A DNA stretch of 64,000 bases. Origin: an uncultured Pelagibacteraceae bacterium. GTDB lineage: Bacteria; Pseudomonadota; Alphaproteobacteria; Pelagibacterales; Pelagibacteraceae. Position 1 is the first letter of the stretch, and every line of letters starts with the position of its first letter. The notes beneath the pieces were generated by a model. That model searched no databases. It had not been told where the DNA came from and worked only from the letters and a program-made list of their open reading frames with translations. Shown piece after piece: positions 8,493 to 18,606 of the stretch. The DNA is taken from positions 1 to 64,000 of the forward strand of contig CABYVU010000002.1 in NCBI GenBank assembly GCA_902522525.1. Reading direction: 5' to 3'. Made by a program: the position numbers and the translations under genes.

Positions 8493-11120
8493 ATGAGTTT
8501 TGATAAATATGAGCACATAAATGTAGAAAATAAAATCTACGATTATTGGGAAAAAAACCAGCTATTTAAACCTAAAGAAAATTCAAAAAAATTCTCAATT
8601 GTAATTCCTCCACCAAATGTAACTGGAAGTCTTCACATGGGCCATGCTTTAAACAACTCTATTCAAGATGTTTTAACAAGATTTCATAGAATGAATAATT
8701 ATGAAACTTTATGGCAACCAGGAACAGATCACGCCGGTATTGCAACCCAGGCATTAGTTGAAAAAAAACTTGTAAAAGAAGGAGTTAAAAAAAACGATTT
8801 AGGTAGAGAAAAATTTATTGAGAAAGTATGGGAATGGAAGAATGAATATGGAGATATAATAATTAATCAACTTAAAAAACTTGGATGTTCATGTGATTGG
8901 TCTCGTAATGCTTTTACAATGGATGAAAATTTATCTAAGTCAGTCATAAAAGTATTTGTTGACCTTTATAATAAGAAATTAATCTACAAAGCAAAAAAAC
9001 TTGTAAATTGGGATGTTGTTTTAAAAACAGCAATATCTGATTTAGAAGTTGATCAGCGTGAAGTAAATTCTCAACTTTATTATATAAATTACCCTATAGA
9101 AAATTCTGATAAATTTATAACAATTGCAACAACTAGACCTGAAACTATGTTGGGAGATACTGCAATAGCTGTAAATCCAAAAGACGATAGATTTAAAGAT
9201 CTAGTAGGGAAGTTTGTAATTATTCCTTTAGTAAAGAGAAAAATAAAAATAATAACAGATGATTATGCTGATCCTGAACAAGGAACAGGAGCAGTAAAAA
9301 TTACACCAGCTCATGATTTTAATGATTATGATGTAGGTATAAGAAACAAGTTAGAATTAATTAATATATTTACGCCTGATGGAAAAATAAATGACAATGC
9401 ACCTGACCCATATAAAGGTTTAGATAGATTTGCAGCAAGAAAATTAATCTTAGAACATCTTGAAGAGGGTAAATTTTTAGAAAAAATAGAAAAGTTAATA
9501 AACAAAGTTCCTTATGGGGATAGATCTAATTCTATTATTGAACCTTATTTAACAGAACAATGGTTTGTTGATGCTAAAACTTTAGCTGTAAAAGCAAAAG
9601 AAGTAGTTAATAATGGTAAAACTAAATTCTTTCCTGAAAATTGGTCAAAAACATATTTTCAATGGATGAATAATATTGAGCCTTGGTGTATTTCTCGTCA
9701 ATTATGGTGGGGACATCAAATTCCAGCATGGTACGGACCTGATGGAAAAATATTTGTAGCTGAAAATGAGGATGAGTGCAAAAAACAAGCAAAAGAATTC
9801 TATTCAAAAGATGTTGAATTAAAAAGAGATGAAGATGTTCTAGACACTTGGTTTTCATCAGGTCTATGGCCATTTGCGACTTTAGGTTGGCCAGAAAAAA
9901 CTCCAGAAGTTGAAAAATTTTATCCAACAAGTGTTCTTGTTACAGGTTTTGATATCATATTTTTCTGGGTTGCTAGAATGATAATGATGGGAACTCAGTT
10001 TTTAGATAAGGAACCTTTTAAAAATATTTATGTTCATGCTTTAGTTAGAGATGAAAAGGGTCAAAAAATGTCTAAATCAAAGGGCAATGTAATTGATCCA
10101 TTAGAACTTATCGAAAAATATAGTGCAGATGCTTTGAGATTTACTCTTTTATCAATGGCATCGCCAGGTCGAGACGTAAAATTATCTGAAGACAGGGTTA
10201 AAGGTTATAGAAATTTTTTAAATAAAATTTGGAATGCAAATAATTTTTTAACACAAAATAAGTGTGATTTTGGTAATGTGAAAAAACCTGAAAATATAAA
10301 CTTAACAATTAATAAGTGGATACTTTCTGAGCTTGTAAAAGTTAAAAATGACACGGAAAATAGTTTGAAAAACTATAGATTTGATGAAGCAGCTAAGATT
10401 ATTTATCAATTTGTATGGCATTCATTTTGTGATTGGTATTTAGAGTTATCTAAAACAGTTTTAAACTCTGATAATGAGGAAGATATTAAGGAGTTAAAAC
10501 AAACATCAGCATATGTTTTTAAGGAAATTTTAATAATACTTCATCCATTTATTCCATTTGTAACCGAAGAGATATGGTTAAATAATAAGCTAGATAAAGA
10601 AGGCAAAGATTACTTGATGTATGCCAATTGGCTAGAAGATGATTATCATGAAAAAAAATCGTATGATGAGGTAAATAATATCATTAATTTTATTACATCA
10701 ATTAGATCATTTAAAAATGAATTAAATATAAGTCCTGGATCATTTATTGAAATTTCAACAGAAAATACAAATAAAGAATATAAAAACTTTTTATCTTCTA
10801 ATGAAAATATAATGAAAAAAAATGGAAGAATTAAAAATTTTCATGAAAAAGATTTAGACAAACCATCTGCAAGTATAGTCATAAGCGGTGAGTTATTTAA
10901 ATTATATTTTGATGAAAATGTTGATTTAAATATGATCAAATCAACATTAGAAAAGAAAATTACAAAAATTAGTGAAGAGATGAAAAAAATTGATGTTAGA
11001 TTATCAAATAAATCCTTTGTGGATCGTGCACCACAAAATATAGTAGAGCAGGAGAAAAGCAACTTTGCTAATCTTGAAAAAGATGTTAAAAAAATAGAAT
11101 TAACTCTTAAAGGTTTATAA
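8493..11120 (+). CDS. valS: Valyl-tRNA synthetase
   Basis: An 875-residue class I aminoacyl-tRNA synthetase that charges tRNA-Val. The HIGH motif appears as HMGH at residues 48-51 within [15 protein letters not shown], and KMSKS near residue 525. The editing domain is in the middle ([15 protein letters not shown] near residue 213), and the anticodon-binding domain and C-terminal coiled coil follow (last 70 residues, rich in Lys and Glu). Length is normal for the bacterial enzyme. The stop overlaps the ilvD start by one base, coupling valS to valine synthesis. Confidence 0.97.
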   Translation: MSFDKYEHINVENKIYDYWEKNQLFKPKENSKKFSIVIPPPNVTGSLHMGHALNNSIQDVLTRFHRMNNYETLWQPGTDHAGIATQALVEKKLVKEGVKKNDLGREKFIEKVWEWKNEYGDIIINQLKKLGCSCDWSRNAFTMDENLSKSVIKVFVDLYNKKLIYKAKKLVNWDVVLKTAISDLEVDQREVNSQLYYINYPIENSDKFITIATTRPETMLGDTAIAVNPKDDRFKDLVGKFVIIPLVKRKIKIITDDYADPEQGTGAVKITPAHDFNDYDVGIRNKLELINIFTPDGKINDNAPDPYKGLDRFAARKLILEHLEEGKFLEKIEKLINKVPYGDRSNSIIEPYLTEQWFVDAKTLAVKAKEVVNNGKTKFFPENWSKTYFQWMNNIEPWCISRQLWWGHQIPAWYGPDGKIFVAENEDECKKQAKEFYSKDVELKRDEDVLDTWFSSGLWPFATLGWPEKTPEVEKFYPTSVLVTGFDIIFFWVARMIMMGTQFLDKEPFKNIYVHALVRDEKGQKMSKSKGNVIDPLELIEKYSADALRFTLLSMASPGRDVKLSEDRVKGYRNFLNKIWNANNFLTQNKCDFGNVKKPENINLTINKWILSELVKVKNDTENSLKNYRFDEAAKIIYQFVWHSFCDWYLELSKTVLNSDNEEDIKELKQTSAYVFKEILIILHPFIPFVTEEIWLNNKLDKEGKDYLMYANWLEDDYHEKKSYDEVNNIINFITSIRSFKNELNISPGSFIEISTENTNKEYKNFLSSNENIMKKNGRIKNFHEKDLDKPSASIVISGELFKLYFDENVDLNMIKSTLEKKITKISEEMKKIDVRLSNKSFVDRAPQNIVEQEKSNFANLEKDVKKIELTLKGL

Positions 11121-12838
11121 TGAAAAAATTTAATAAAAAGAAATTACCTAGTAGACACACAACAATTGGTGCAGATAAAGCCCCTCAAAGATCATTTTAT
11201 TACGCAATGGATTTAACCGAAAAAGATGTAGCAAAACCATTTGTTGGTGTTGTTTCAACATGGAATGAAGCAGCTCCTTGTAACATTAATTTAATGAAAC
11301 AAGCTCAATCAGTTAAAAAAGGAGTTAAAGCATCAGGCGGAACTCCAAGAGAATTTTGTACTATTACAGTAACTGATGGTATTGCGATGGGTCATGAGGG
11401 AATGAAGTCATCATTAATATCAAGAGATGTGATAGCAGACTCAACTGAACTTACGGTTAGAGGACATTGTTATGATGCATTAGTTGGATTAGCAGGCTGT
11501 GATAAATCATTACCTGGTTTAATGATGTCGATGGTACGTTTAAACATTCCAAGTGTATTTATATATGGTGGATCAATTCTACCTGGGAGATTTAATGGAA
11601 AAGATGTAACTGTTGTAGATGTATTTGAAGGAGTTGGAAAATATACGTCAAAAAAAATGACAGCTCATGCATTAAGAAAATTAGAATTAAAAGCATGTCC
11701 AAGTGCAGGTGCTTGTGGTGGACAATTTACTGCAAACACAATGGCATGTGTTTCTGAAGCAATAGGATTAGCTTTACCTTTCTCAGCAGGAACGCCAGCG
11801 CCATATTTAGAAAGAAATAAATATGCAATAGACAGCGGTAAAGCTGTAATGAATTTATTAGCAAAGAATATTAGACCTAGAGACATAGTAACAAGAAAAG
11901 CTCTTGAAAATGCAGCAACAATTGTTGCAGCAACAGGTGGATCAACAAATGCAGGTTTACACTTGCCAGCTATTGCAAATGAAATTGGAATTAAATTTGA
12001 TTTAATGGATGTTGCAAAAATATTTAAGAAAACTCCTTATCTTGCAGATTTAAAACCTGGTGGAAAGTATGTTGCAAAAGATATGTGGGAAGCAGGAGGA
12101 GTTCCAATGTTATTAAAAACTCTTATGGATGGTGGCTACATTCACGGAGACTGTATGACAGTTACAGGTAAAACAATGAGAGAAAATTTAAAAAATGTCA
12201 AATTTAGAACTAATCAAAAAGTAATGAGATCCTATAAAAATCCAATTTCACCAACAGGAGGAGTTGTTGGATTAAAAGGAAATTTAGCTCCAGAAGGTGG
12301 AATTGTAAAAATAGCTGGTTTAAAAAAATTACAATTTACAGGAAGAGCTAGATGTTTTGATAATGAAGAGTCTGCGTATAAAGCAGTAATAAACAGAAAA
12401 TACAAAGATGGAGACATCATTATAATTAGATATGAGGGACCAATAGGAGGTCCTGGAATGAGAGAAATGCTTCAAACAACTGCAGCAATCTACGGTCAAG
12501 GAAAAGGGGAGAAAGTAGCCCTTATTACGGACGGTAGGTTCTCTGGGGCTACCAGAGGCTTTTGTATCGGTCATGTGGGCCCTGAGGCCTCCGTAGGCGG
12601 TCCTATAGCCCTTTTAAGGAATGGGGATATCATCGATATAGACGCTAAAAAGGGCACAATTAACGTAAGGCTTACAAAGAAGGAATTAAGTGCAAGACGC
12701 AAAAAATGGAAACCAAGAAAAGTGAATTTTGGTAATGGAACATTATGGAAATATGCACAAACGGTTGGTCCTGCTTATAAAGGTGCACCAACTCATCCAG
12801 GTGGTAAAAACGAGGTTAGAACGTACGCTGATATTTAA
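11120..12838 (+). CDS. ilvD: Dihydroxy-acid dehydratase
   Basis: A 572-residue enzyme of isoleucine/valine synthesis that dehydrates 2,3-dihydroxy acids to 2-keto acids with an Fe-S cluster. Visible signatures are CDKSLPG near residue 129, [16 protein letters not shown] near residue 193, and the C-terminal signature [20 protein letters not shown] near residue 472. It is embedded between valS and manC with one-base overlaps. Codons over bases 12,490-12,650 are GC-rich (GCC, GGC, GGG, AGG, ATC) and unlike the rest of the gene, although the protein motif there is intact. Confidence 0.95.
   Translation: MKKFNKKKLPSRHTTIGADKAPQRSFYYAMDLTEKDVAKPFVGVVSTWNEAAPCNINLMKQAQSVKKGVKASGGTPREFCTITVTDGIAMGHEGMKSSLISRDVIADSTELTVRGHCYDALVGLAGCDKSLPGLMMSMVRLNIPSVFIYGGSILPGRFNGKDVTVVDVFEGVGKYTSKKMTAHALRKLELKACPSAGACGGQFTANTMACVSEAIGLALPFSAGTPAPYLERNKYAIDSGKAVMNLLAKNIRPRDIVTRKALENAATIVAATGGSTNAGLHLPAIANEIGIKFDLMDVAKIFKKTPYLADLKPGGKYVAKDMWEAGGVPMLLKTLMDGGYIHGDCMTVTGKTMRENLKNVKFRTNQKVMRSYKNPISPTGGVVGLKGNLAPEGGIVKIAGLKKLQFTGRARCFDNEESAYKAVINRKYKDGDIIIIRYEGPIGGPGMREMLQTTAAIYGQGKGEKVALITDGRFSGATRGFCIGHVGPEASVGGPIALLRNGDIIDIDAKKGTINVRLTKKELSARRKKWKPRKVNFGNGTLWKYAQTVGPAYKGAPTHPGGKNEVRTYADI
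12490..12650 (+). other. GC-rich patch with atypical codons inside ilvD
   Basis: By direct count, bases 12,541-12,600 are 63% GC and 12,481-12,540 are 48%, against 32% at 12,361-12,420 and 35% at 12,661-12,720. Gly, Ala and Arg codons switch from the usual GGA/GCA/AGA to GGC/GGG, GCC and AGG. The encoded segment is the highly conserved catalytic C-terminal motif. Recombination from a relative with higher GC, or selection on the RNA or on translation speed, could explain it. Confidence 0.75.
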
Positions 12839-14046
12839 TGAAAATTAGACCTGTAATACTTTGTGGTGGCGCAGGAACAAGACTTTGGCCAGATAAAAAA
12901 AAACATCAAGCAAAACAATTTATTGATTTTGGTGGATGGAGTTTAATTCAAAAAACTTTAGAAAGAGTAAATAAACCAATTTTTGATTTTCCTATAATCA
13001 GTACAAATTTAAAATACTTAAAACAAGTAAAGCAAGCTTTAAAAAAAAGTAAAATTAAAAAGTTTAAAATAGTTCTTGAACCAGCTAAAAAAAATACCGC
13101 ACCAGCAATCCTTGCTTCAGCTTTGATAAAGGATATTCCATTAGAGCAACCATTAATGTTTTTTGCAGCAGATCATTTAATTGACAGGTCTAATATTTTA
13201 AATAAATCCCTTTTAAAAAATAAACCAAATTTAGATAATCAAAATTTATTTATTTTTGGAATAAAACCTACAAACCCATCAAGTGAATATGGATATTTTT
13301 TAACTAAAAAAATTAAATCTATAAATAAAGTTACAAAATTTATTGAAAAACCAAAATTATCAAAAGCAAAGGAAGTAATTAAGAAAAAAGGTTATTGGAA
13401 TTCTGGCATGTTTTATTTAAGAAAAGATTCAATTATTAATAACTTTAAAAAATATCAAAATAAAACTTACAAAAGTTGTGTTGAGGCAATTAAAAAAGGC
13501 AAATATAAAAATAATACCTACTACTTAAATAAAAGAGCTTTTGAAAAATCAATCGAGAAATCTTTTGATTATGCAATACTTGAGAAAACAAATAAAATTA
13601 ATGCTATTAAACTAGATATACCTTGGTCTGATCTTGGTAGTTGGAAAGAGATACTCAAGATATATGATAAAAATAAAAGAAAACACTTTAAGAAAAAGAA
13701 TATTTTTTATAGACCATGGGGGAGTTATTTAAATTTATTCGAAGGAAAAGAGTTTTTAATTAAAGAATTATCAGTTAAACCTAAAGGTATATTAAGTCTT
13801 CAAAAACATCATCACAGAGCAGAACATTGGTTAGTTACAAAAGGTAATCCAAGAATAACTTTAAATAAAAATATTATTAATAAAAAACCTGATGAGCATA
13901 TATTTATTCCATTAGGAGCAATTCATAGAATACAAAATCCTGGAAAAAAACCTATAAAAATTATGGAAGCTCAAGTTGGTTCAATTCTAAAAGAGACTGA
14001 TATTGTTAGATATCAAGACATTTATGGTAGAGCAAATAAACTTTAA
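12838..14046 (+). CDS. manC: Mannose-1-phosphate guanylyltransferase / mannose-6-phosphate isomerase family
   Basis: A 402-residue sugar-nucleotide enzyme that would make GDP-mannose from mannose-1-phosphate and GTP. The nucleotidyltransferase signature VILCGGAGTRLWP is at residues 5-17. A C-terminal cupin isomerase-type domain begins near residue 298 (RPWGSY) and includes LQKHHHRAEHW and FIPLGAIHRIQNPG. It is somewhat shorter than typical two-domain enzymes (about 470). It overlaps ilvD by one base. It may serve surface polysaccharide or glycolipid synthesis; whether the C-terminal isomerase is active cannot be told. Confidence 0.88.
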   Translation: MKIRPVILCGGAGTRLWPDKKKHQAKQFIDFGGWSLIQKTLERVNKPIFDFPIISTNLKYLKQVKQALKKSKIKKFKIVLEPAKKNTAPAILASALIKDIPLEQPLMFFAADHLIDRSNILNKSLLKNKPNLDNQNLFIFGIKPTNPSSEYGYFLTKKIKSINKVTKFIEKPKLSKAKEVIKKKGYWNSGMFYLRKDSIINNFKKYQNKTYKSCVEAIKKGKYKNNTYYLNKRAFEKSIEKSFDYAILEKTNKINAIKLDIPWSDLGSWKEILKIYDKNKRKHFKKKNIFYRPWGSYLNLFEGKEFLIKELSVKPKGILSLQKHHHRAEHWLVTKGNPRITLNKNIINKKPDEHIFIPLGAIHRIQNPGKKPIKIMEAQVGSILKETDIVRYQDIYGRANKL

Positions 14047-14167
14047 TTAAATTGTAATAATCTATAAATATTTTTGTCATCAACATTAATTATAAAATTC
14101 TAATAAAATTTTAAACTATAAAACATCTTTATTTCCCCTTAATTTTAAAATTTTGTTGATTAACTAC

Positions 14168-14198
14168 TTTCCCCTTTTTTAATTACAAAAAGGGGAAA
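14168..14198. repeat. 12-bp inverted repeat between manC and the 69-aa gene
   Basis: TTTCCCCTTTTT (14168-14179) and AAAAAGGGGAAA (14187-14198) form a perfect stem with a 7-nt loop in the gap between the converging manC and small basic protein genes. It lies 13 bp after the minus-strand stop. There is no T-run after either arm, so it is not a textbook intrinsic terminator, but it could protect or end transcripts from both sides. A related TTTCCCCTT occurs about 35 bp upstream. Confidence 0.5.
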
Positions 14199-14211
14199 GA
14201 AGATTTAGAAA

Positions 14212-14421
14212 TTAATTATTTACAGATGCGGAACTCTCGATAGTCTTCTTTTTAGCTAGTTTTTTTGTTTTTTTTTCAGCAACTCTTTTTTCAATACTTG
14301 CAATTTTAATATTAATTTTAGATAATTTTTTTTCTTTTAAATTGATCTTATTTTTAAGTTTTTCTATTAACTTGATAACCTTTTTTTTTCTTTTTTCATT
14401 TTTCTTTAACTTTTTACTCAT
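14212..14421 (-). CDS. Small lysine-rich coiled-coil protein, unknown function
   Basis: A 69-residue protein, more than one third Lys, with heptad-like Ile/Leu spacing (about residues 13-55) suggesting a basic helix or coiled coil. A strong ribosome-binding site, AGGAGGTC, lies 6 bp upstream of its ATG, which argues that the gene is real. It has no cysteines and no signal peptide. It might bind nucleic acid or ribosomes, but no family was recognised. It lies downstream of the lipid-kinase-like gene on the same strand, separated by 88 bp. Confidence 0.65.
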   Translation of the reverse strand: MSKKLKKNEKRKKKVIKLIEKLKNKINLKEKKLSKINIKIASIEKRVAEKKTKKLAKKKTIESSASVNN

Positions 14422-14509
14422 AATGACCTCCTGTGTAATTTTATAATAATTATATTTAAATTAAATATCTTAGTAAAATGATTTTTTGATAAATTCTCTT
14501 ATTTAAAAG

Positions 14510-15397
14510 TTATGCTGTTAATATGTTAAAATATTTTCCTGATTTCCTTAATTCTACGTTATCACAATATTGATATTTATCACCATCAATTTGAATTGGA
14601 ATTTTTTTCCCTTGTCCATCAATTTTTAGCTCACTGGAATAAGATGTTATAACACTCGTAGACTTCGATAAATCTCCAAAAAAAATAATCAAATAAATAT
14701 AATAAAGTATTTTTATTCTTGTAAGGTCTTTGAATACATAAGTAATAATTTTGTTATCAAATATATTTGTTTTATTAATTTTGTAGTGACCCGCATAATA
14801 ATTGGTATTAGAACATAACACCCAGTCAGCTATATGATTTTGACCATCTATGTTAACTTTTAATTTTTGATTTTTCATTAACAAAAATTTTTGCAATCCT
14901 TTATATCCAAAAATAATTTTACCTAACAGTTTTTTTAGAGAACTATTAATTGAATGGACTATCGTTGCATCCCAACCTATACCTGCCATTAAAATAAAAT
15001 AATCATTATTGATTTTTACTAAATTAGTTTGTTTTAAATTGTTTGATTGTAAAATTTGAACAATTTTACTTATTTTTTTACTCATATTTAGTTCAGCTTG
15101 AAGTAAATTAGCAGTTCCAGCTGGTATATAACCAATAGCAAAATCTTTTTTTGGAACAAAATTATTTTTAATAAGTTTGTTTATTGCAAATGATACTGAA
15201 CCATCGCCTCCAGCAACTACAAGTCTATCTATATTTAACTTAGAAATATTTTTAAATACTGACTCTGCTTTATCCACGCTCTCAGTTTCAAAAAAAGAAA
15301 CATCGTTATACTTAGAAAGTTCATCAGAAATTTTTTTTATAAATTTAGATTTTCTGCCAGAGGAAGCGTTTTTGTTGTAAATAATGCAATATTTCAT
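14510..15397 (-). CDS. Diacylglycerol kinase-family lipid kinase
   Basis: A protein of about 295 residues of the DagK/LCB5 catalytic family. It has the N-terminal substrate motif YNKNASSGRKS, the nucleotide-binding GGDGSVSFAINKL near residues 64-76, and GYIPAGTANLLQAEL near residues 91-105. The ATG at 15397 is preferred; the frame extends to a TTG at 15436, but the extra residues are not family-like. It probably phosphorylates a membrane lipid such as diacylglycerol. It diverges from the plcP-like gene, whose product would make diacylglycerol, so recycling that product to phosphatidate is an attractive role (inference). Confidence 0.82.
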   Translation of the reverse strand: MKYCIIYNKNASSGRKSKFIKKISDELSKYNDVSFFETESVDKAESVFKNISKLNIDRLVVAGGDGSVSFAINKLIKNNFVPKKDFAIGYIPAGTANLLQAELNMSKKISKIVQILQSNNLKQTNLVKINNDYFILMAGIGWDATIVHSINSSLKKLLGKIIFGYKGLQKFLLMKNQKLKVNIDGQNHIADWVLCSNTNYYAGHYKINKTNIFDNKIITYVFKDLTRIKILYYIYLIIFFGDLSKSTSVITSYSSELKIDGQGKKIPIQIDGDKYQYCDNVELRKSGKYFNILTA

Positions 15398-15483
15398 AAT
15401 AAATTTTAATATTTCCTTAACATTACTATGGCACAAAGAATTAAACGATTCTAGTGCAAATTGAATTAAAAAAAAAGGATTAA

Positions 15484-16302
15484 ATGAAACCTATATTAAA
15501 ATACAAAAGTATATTCATTTCAGATGTGCATCTTGGTACTAAAGGTTGCCAAGCAAATAAATTGCTTGAATTTTTTAAAAATACAAGATCAGAAAAACTT
15601 TACTGTGTAGGCGATATAATAGATGTTTGGGCACTTCAAAAAAATTTTTATTGGCCACAAGAACATAATGACGTAATTCAAAAAATATTAAGAAAAGCAA
15701 GACATGGAACAGAAGTTTACTACGTTATAGGTAATCATGATGAAGTGTTTCGAAAATTTATTCCTATGCATTTTGGACAGATAAAAATGATCAATAGAGT
15801 AATTCATCAGTCTGTTTTAAATAAAAAATATTTAGTTGTTCACGGTGATGCTTGGGATGGTGTTATGAGATATGCCAAATGGTTGTCGAAGTTAGGCGCA
15901 ATAGCCTATGAAATGCTATTGAAATTAAATGTAGTGATTAACTTTTTTAGACGTCTAAGAGGTAAAGGCCAGTGGTCTTTAGCGAAGTTTCTTAAATATA
16001 AGGTAAAAAATGCAGTTAAATATATGGGAGAATACGAAAAAACAATTGCAGAATATGGAAAGAAAAAAAAATTTGATGGAATAATCTGTGGGCATATTCA
16101 TCACGCCCAAAATGAAAATTATGATGGGGTTAATTATTTAAATTGTGGAGACTGGGTTGAGTCTTGTACTGCTTTAGTTGAAAACTTTGATGGAACGTTT
16201 GAAATAATTTATTGGGATAAATTAAGAGAAGAATTTTCAGATAGTCGTAATAATTCAGATAAAGAAGTAATTAAAACTCCAGGTCTGAAAAAGGCATCAT
16301 AA
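15484..16302 (+). CDS. plcP: PlcP-like metallophosphoesterase (phospholipase C)
   Basis: A 272-residue calcineurin-like phosphoesterase with all metal-binding motifs: SDVHLG (D14, H16), GD (D44), GNHDE (N84, H85), VVHGD (H120) and GHIHH near residue 207. The fold is shared with UDP-2,3-diacylglucosamine hydrolase LpxH. Homologues paired with a glycosyltransferase in alphaproteobacteria are PlcP enzymes, which strip headgroups from phospholipids during phosphate starvation (established for Sinorhizobium meliloti PlcP). The agt-like gene starts one base inside its stop, and phoR-pst follow. LpxH is the main alternative; context favours PlcP. No convincing Pho box was seen upstream. Confidence 0.78.
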   Translation: MKPILKYKSIFISDVHLGTKGCQANKLLEFFKNTRSEKLYCVGDIIDVWALQKNFYWPQEHNDVIQKILRKARHGTEVYYVIGNHDEVFRKFIPMHFGQIKMINRVIHQSVLNKKYLVVHGDAWDGVMRYAKWLSKLGAIAYEMLLKLNVVINFFRRLRGKGQWSLAKFLKYKVKNAVKYMGEYEKTIAEYGKKKKFDGIICGHIHHAQNENYDGVNYLNCGDWVESCTALVENFDGTFEIIYWDKLREEFSDSRNNSDKEVIKTPGLKKAS

Positions 16303-17306
16303 TGAAAATATTAATTGTAACAGACGCTTATTTTCCACAAGTAAATGGTGTGGTAAGAACTTTAAATGAAACAGGAAAAAAACTTGAAGCAATGGGTCAC
16401 GAAGTTGAGTATTTAAATCCCCAACTTTTTTTCACTGTACCAATGCCTAAATATAATGAAATAAGACTTTCTGTGAATATTTGGCCAAGAGTAAGTCATT
16501 TAATAAAAAAAATAAATCCTTCAGCCATACATATAGCTACCGAAGGTCCTTTAGGATTTATGGCAAGAAGATATTGTCTTAAAAATAATCTAAAGTTTAC
16601 CACAAGTTTTCACACAAGATTTGATAAATATATGAAATTATATTTACCTTGGGTTCCTGAAAAATTATCACAGAAATTCCTAAGCAACTTTCATAACAAA
16701 GCAGAAAAAATTTTGGTTACAACCGAATCTATGAAAAAAGAACTAATTCAAATTGGAGTAGATGAAAGTAAAATGGTTGTTTGGACAAGAGGTGCTGATC
16801 ATGGATCGTTTAAAAATCCAAAAAAAATCAATTTAGAATATAAAAGGCCTATATGGATTTATGTAGGTCGAGTAGCTATTGAAAAAAATATTCGTGCTTT
16901 TTTAAATCTAAAATTAGAAGGAACAAAACTTCTTGTTGGTAAAGGACCAGATATTGAAAAGTTAAAAAAAGAATTTCCAGATGCTCACTTCTTGGGTGAA
17001 AAAACTAATGGTGAATTAGCTTCATACTTTACATCATCTGATGTTTTTGTCTTTCCAAGCAAAACAGATACGTTTGCAATTGTAATATGTGAATCCCTCA
17101 GTTGTGGTACACCAGTTGCAGCATTTCCTGTTCCTGGTCCTAAAGATATTTTCAAAGATAGTGAAATTAATTGTTTAGATGAGGATTTAGAAAAATCCGC
17201 AATGAAAGCTCTAAAAGTTGAAAGAGAAAAGTGCCTAGAATACTCTAAAAACTTTACTTGGGATAAAACCGCAGAAATTTTTATTAATAATATCTCCCCT
17301 AATTAA
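16302..17306 (+). CDS. agt: Agt-like glycosyltransferase (GT4 family), probably diacylglycerol glycosylation
   Basis: A 334-residue GT-B fold glycosyltransferase. The N-terminal acceptor domain has PQVNGVVRTLNETGKKLEAMGHEV (positions 12-35) and FHTRFDKY near residue 105. The donor domain has IYVGRVAIEKN near residue 186 and the EX7E-like segment KTDTFAIVICESLSCGTPV near residue 251. It resembles SqdX/alpha-mannosyltransferase-type lipid glycosyltransferases. Translationally coupled to plcP, it would glycosylate the diacylglycerol released by PlcP, giving P-free glycolipids. Confidence 0.8.
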   Translation: MKILIVTDAYFPQVNGVVRTLNETGKKLEAMGHEVEYLNPQLFFTVPMPKYNEIRLSVNIWPRVSHLIKKINPSAIHIATEGPLGFMARRYCLKNNLKFTTSFHTRFDKYMKLYLPWVPEKLSQKFLSNFHNKAEKILVTTESMKKELIQIGVDESKMVVWTRGADHGSFKNPKKINLEYKRPIWIYVGRVAIEKNIRAFLNLKLEGTKLLVGKGPDIEKLKKEFPDAHFLGEKTNGELASYFTSSDVFVFPSKTDTFAIVICESLSCGTPVAAFPVPGPKDIFKDSEINCLDEDLEKSAMKALKVEREKCLEYSKNFTWDKTAEIFINNISPN

Positions 17307-17322
17307 GTAACTAAAATTTAAA
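17305..17322 (+). promoter_or_regulatory. Weak Pho-box-like site before phoR
   Basis: Two 7-nt units, AAGTAAC and ATTTAAA, spaced 11 bp apart, begin at the agt stop codon and end 55 bp before the phoR start. They resemble units 1 and 2 of the ugpB site. Each deviates from NTGTAAY, and AT-rich chance matches are likely. Confidence 0.25.
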
Positions 17323-17377
17323 TAATTGCATATTAAATTTTTAATATGTTAATTATATACTTAACTTTTAGAACATC

Positions 17378-18532
17378 ATGATTGGCCTCTTTGAAATACT
17401 ATTAATCTGTGTAATTATATTTCTACTAATAATAATTTATTCAAACAGAAATAAAAAAAATACTGATGATAAAATTATTATTTCAAAGTATGAAAAGGAT
17501 GATAGCAAAACATTTATATTAGATGAATTAGAGGATCAATTTATAGCATTAGATAAATTAAATATTATAAAATATGCCAATCCAAGTGCCGAAAAAAGAT
17601 TTGGTAAAAATATTTTAAATACACATCTCGGCACAATTTTAAGAAATCCTAATCTAGATGAAAAAATCAGAGAAGTTAAGTCTTCAAAAAAAACCAGTAA
17701 TTTAGATTTAGAAATAAATTTGCCTTCATATCAGTATTACAGAATTTATGTGATTCCTGGACCAACTGTAATTTTTACAGAAAAAGACTCTGTTGTTTTA
17801 TTTTTAAAAGATCTTACTGAAATTTCAAAAGCACAAAAATTTAGAACTGACTTTGTTGCTAATGTTAGCCATGAATTAAAAACTCCTCTTGTTTCAATTA
17901 AAGGCGCTATAGAGACAATAGAGGGTCCTGCTAAAGATGACGAAATAGCAAAGATAAACTTTCTTAAAATAATCTCTTCACAAAGCAAAAGAATGGAAAA
18001 TTTAATAAGTGATCTATTAATATTAAGCAGAATTGAACTCCAGGAGCATATAAGACCTGACAAACCAGTTAATTTGAAGAATGTATTCACAAAAGTAAAA
18101 GATATTCATTTTACTAGCTTAAAAGAAAAAAATATTAATCTTGAAATTAATTTAGATATTGTAAGTGATGTTATTGGTGATGAAGATAAATTAATAACAG
18201 TTTTTTCTAATTTATTAGATAATGCTATTAAATACTCAAAAGAAAAATCAACTATAAATATATTAGCTTCTCCAAGCAAAGGGAAACTCATAACAAAAGG
18301 AATTAAAATATCTGTATCTGATCAAGGTATTGGAATTCCCGAGGATCAAATTAACAGGGTAACTGAAAGATTTTATAGAGTAGATGTTGAAGAGAGCAGG
18401 AAAGTTGGTGGAACAGGTTTAGGTCTTGCAATTGTCAAACATATAATTTCTCAACATAGAGGTGATTACGAAATAAAAAATCTTAATGGTAAAGGAACCG
18501 AAATTAACATTCATTTACCCAGTGAATTATAA
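17378..18532 (+). CDS. phoR: Phosphate regulon sensor histidine kinase PhoR
   Basis: A 384-residue membrane kinase. One N-terminal transmembrane helix (residues 3-21) is followed by a PAS-like region (about residues 48-150). The HisKA box is DFVANVSHELKTPLVSIKGA with H165 as the phosphoacceptor. HATPase boxes are N (NLLDNAIKYS near 276), G1 (DQGIGIP near 317) and G2 (GGTGLGLAIVKH near 347). The small periplasmic part fits PhoR, which senses phosphate through the Pst/PhoU complex. The pst operon follows after one secreted gene; phoB lies after phoU. Confidence 0.93.
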   Translation: MIGLFEILLICVIIFLLIIIYSNRNKKNTDDKIIISKYEKDDSKTFILDELEDQFIALDKLNIIKYANPSAEKRFGKNILNTHLGTILRNPNLDEKIREVKSSKKTSNLDLEINLPSYQYYRIYVIPGPTVIFTEKDSVVLFLKDLTEISKAQKFRTDFVANVSHELKTPLVSIKGAIETIEGPAKDDEIAKINFLKIISSQSKRMENLISDLLILSRIELQEHIRPDKPVNLKNVFTKVKDIHFTSLKEKNINLEINLDIVSDVIGDEDKLITVFSNLLDNAIKYSKEKSTINILASPSKGKLITKGIKISVSDQGIGIPEDQINRVTERFYRVDVEESRKVGGTGLGLAIVKHIISQHRGDYEIKNLNGKGTEINIHLPSEL

Positions 18533-18606
18533 ACTTCATATAATTTAACAATTTTCACAATATAATTTAATTTGTAAATAACGGATTTTTTAAATAAGGT
18601 TGTTAA

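Noticed and set aside
14168..14198. Inverted repeat as an intrinsic terminator
   Set aside because: The stem is perfect, but no T-run follows either arm, so it is listed as an inverted repeat and not as a terminator.
15415..15432. Possible Pho box (CCTTAAC, CTATGGC) before plcP
   Set aside because: Both units miss NTGTAAY at two or more positions; the match is at the level expected by chance in AT-rich DNA.
15398..15436. Upstream extension of the lipid-kinase gene to a TTG start
   Set aside because: The extra 13 residues precede the conserved start MKYCIIYNKNASSG and have no family support; ATG at 15397 is better.
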